Source: an uncultured Faecalibacterium sp. (GTDB taxonomy: Bacteria; Bacillota; Clostridia; Oscillospirales; Ruminococcaceae). From it: DNA of 30,877 nucleotides. The position numbers were made by a program, and so were the translations under genes. Location: the NCBI GenBank assembly GCA_934503275.1, contig CAKSVD010000022.1, forward strand, positions 1-30,877, given 5' to 3'. Shown piece after piece: positions 30,188 to 30,877 of this stretch (positions are counted from its first letter, which is position 1; each line of letters opens with the position of its first letter). The notes beneath the pieces were generated by a model, which searched no databases, was not told where the DNA came from, and saw only the letters and a list, made by a program, of their open reading frames with translations.

Positions 30188-30877
30188 TCAGAAGCCGTAT
30201 GCGGTGCGGGGGAAGGGCAGCACGTCACGGATGTTCTGGATGCCGGTGAGGTACATGATCATGCGCTCAAAGCCCAAGCCGTAGCCTGCGTGCTCCACGC
30301 CGCCGAACTTGCGCAGGTTCAAATACCACTCGTAGTTGGTCTTGTCCATGCCCAGTTCGTCCATGCGGGCCACCAACTTGCCGTAGTCCTCTTCACGCTG
30401 GCTGCCGCCGATCAACTCGCCGATGCCGGGCACCAGCATATCTGCTGCGGCCACGGTCTTGCCGTCGGCGTTCTGCTTCATGTAGAAGCTCTTGATTTCC
30501 TTGGGGTAGTCGGTGACAAAGACCGGCTTCTTGAACACCACCTCGGTCAGGTAGCGCTCGTGCTCGGTCTGGATATCCACGCCCCACTCCACGGGGTACT
30601 GGAACTTCTTGTTGTTCTTTTCCAGGATCTCAACGGCCTCGGTGTAGCTGATGCGGCCGAACTCGCTGTTTGCCACCAGTTCCAGACGCTCGACAAGGCC
30701 CTTGTCGATGAACTGGTTGAAGAAGGCCATCTCGTCCGGGCAGTTGTCCAGCACATAGCGGATGACGAACTTGATCATAGCCTCGGCGTTGTCCATGTAG
30801 CCGTTCAGGTCGCAGAAGGCCATCTCCGGCTCGATCATCCAGAACTCCGCAGCGTGGCGGGTGGTAAAGCTCTTCTC
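30188..30877 (-). CDS. asnS: Asparaginyl-tRNA synthetase, C-terminal half (start outside window)
   Basis: Charges tRNA-Asn with asparagine. The 229 visible residues are the C-terminal part of a class II synthetase: [18 protein letters not shown] (about 4-21), a [19 protein letters not shown] block, [35 protein letters not shown], and motif 3 [28 protein letters not shown] near the end. The order and the [13 protein letters not shown] ending separate it from AspRS and LysRS. Full proteins are about 460 residues, so roughly half is missing. The open frame runs to the window edge without interruption. mutY follows after a terminator. Confidence 0.95.
   Translation of the reverse strand, partial: EKSFTTRHAAEFWMIEPEMAFCDLNGYMDNAEAMIKFVIRYVLDNCPDEMAFFNQFIDKGLVERLELVANSEFGRISYTEAVEILEKNNKKFQYPVEWGVDIQTEHERYLTEVVFKKPVFVTDYPKEIKSFYMKQNADGKTVAAADMLVPGIGELIGGSQREEDYGKLVARMDELGMDKTNYEWYLNLRKFGGVEHAGYGLGFERMIMYLTGIQNIRDVLPFPRTAYGF

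Overview
The window looks like chromosomal core sequence from a GC-rich gut Clostridium relative of the Oscillospiraceae/Ruminococcaceae type, probably Faecalibacterium or a close neighbour. That placement is inferred from protein character (Firmicutes-type YesL, PulA type I, GNAT plus YtqB/MnmM-like protein, type Ibeta DAHP synthase, WYL regulator), GC-rich genes with AGGAGG-type ribosome sites, and short palindromic intergenic repeats of the kind common in that group. No database search was possible. There is no phage, plasmid, CRISPR array, tRNA or rRNA in view.

Layout. Positions 1-3942 (minus): YesL/DUF624 membrane protein, a C39-like protein lacking its catalytic Cys, a cytidylate-kinase-like protein and a MATE transporter cut by the window edge. 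Positions 4161-5865 (plus): a PlsC-type acyltransferase, a one-pass membrane protein and a 59-residue protein, ended by a strong terminator. Positions 5981-15318 (plus): one promoter followed by a tightly packed aromatic amino acid operon, pheA-aroB-aroC-aroE/K fusion-aroQ-aroF-aroA-tyrA, with a WYL regulator last. It encodes every step from erythrose-4-phosphate plus PEP to chorismate and both prephenate branches; only the aminotransferase is absent. Positions 15679-19823: a two-module AAA ATPase (minus) and a type I pullulanase (plus) leave from a clear divergent promoter pair. Positions 20393-24728: HtrA-like protease (minus), a GNAT-methyltransferase fusion (plus) and release factor 3 (plus). 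Positions 24864-25847: aldo/keto reductase. Positions 25901-28815 (minus): a small membrane protein, a degenerate LytM/M23 protein, then an anti-sigma/ECF sigma pair with its own ECF-type promoter. Positions 29057-30877 (minus): mutY and the C-terminal half of asnS.

The most unusual material is non-coding. Three copies of a structured element sit directly after three stop codons (WYL gene, AAA ATPase, pullulanase). Their flanks are almost unchanged while the hairpin stems differ by compensatory base pairs, so the structure rather than the stem sequence appears to be kept. Separate GC-rich palindromic repeats lie inside the aro operon, after pulA, and between the prfC promoter and its start codon. 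Among proteins, AroQ lacks several residues regarded as catalytic in type II dehydroquinases although it is the only dehydratase in an otherwise complete pathway, and three other proteins (C39-like, M23-like, N-terminal AAA module) keep a fold signature but have lost catalytic residues.
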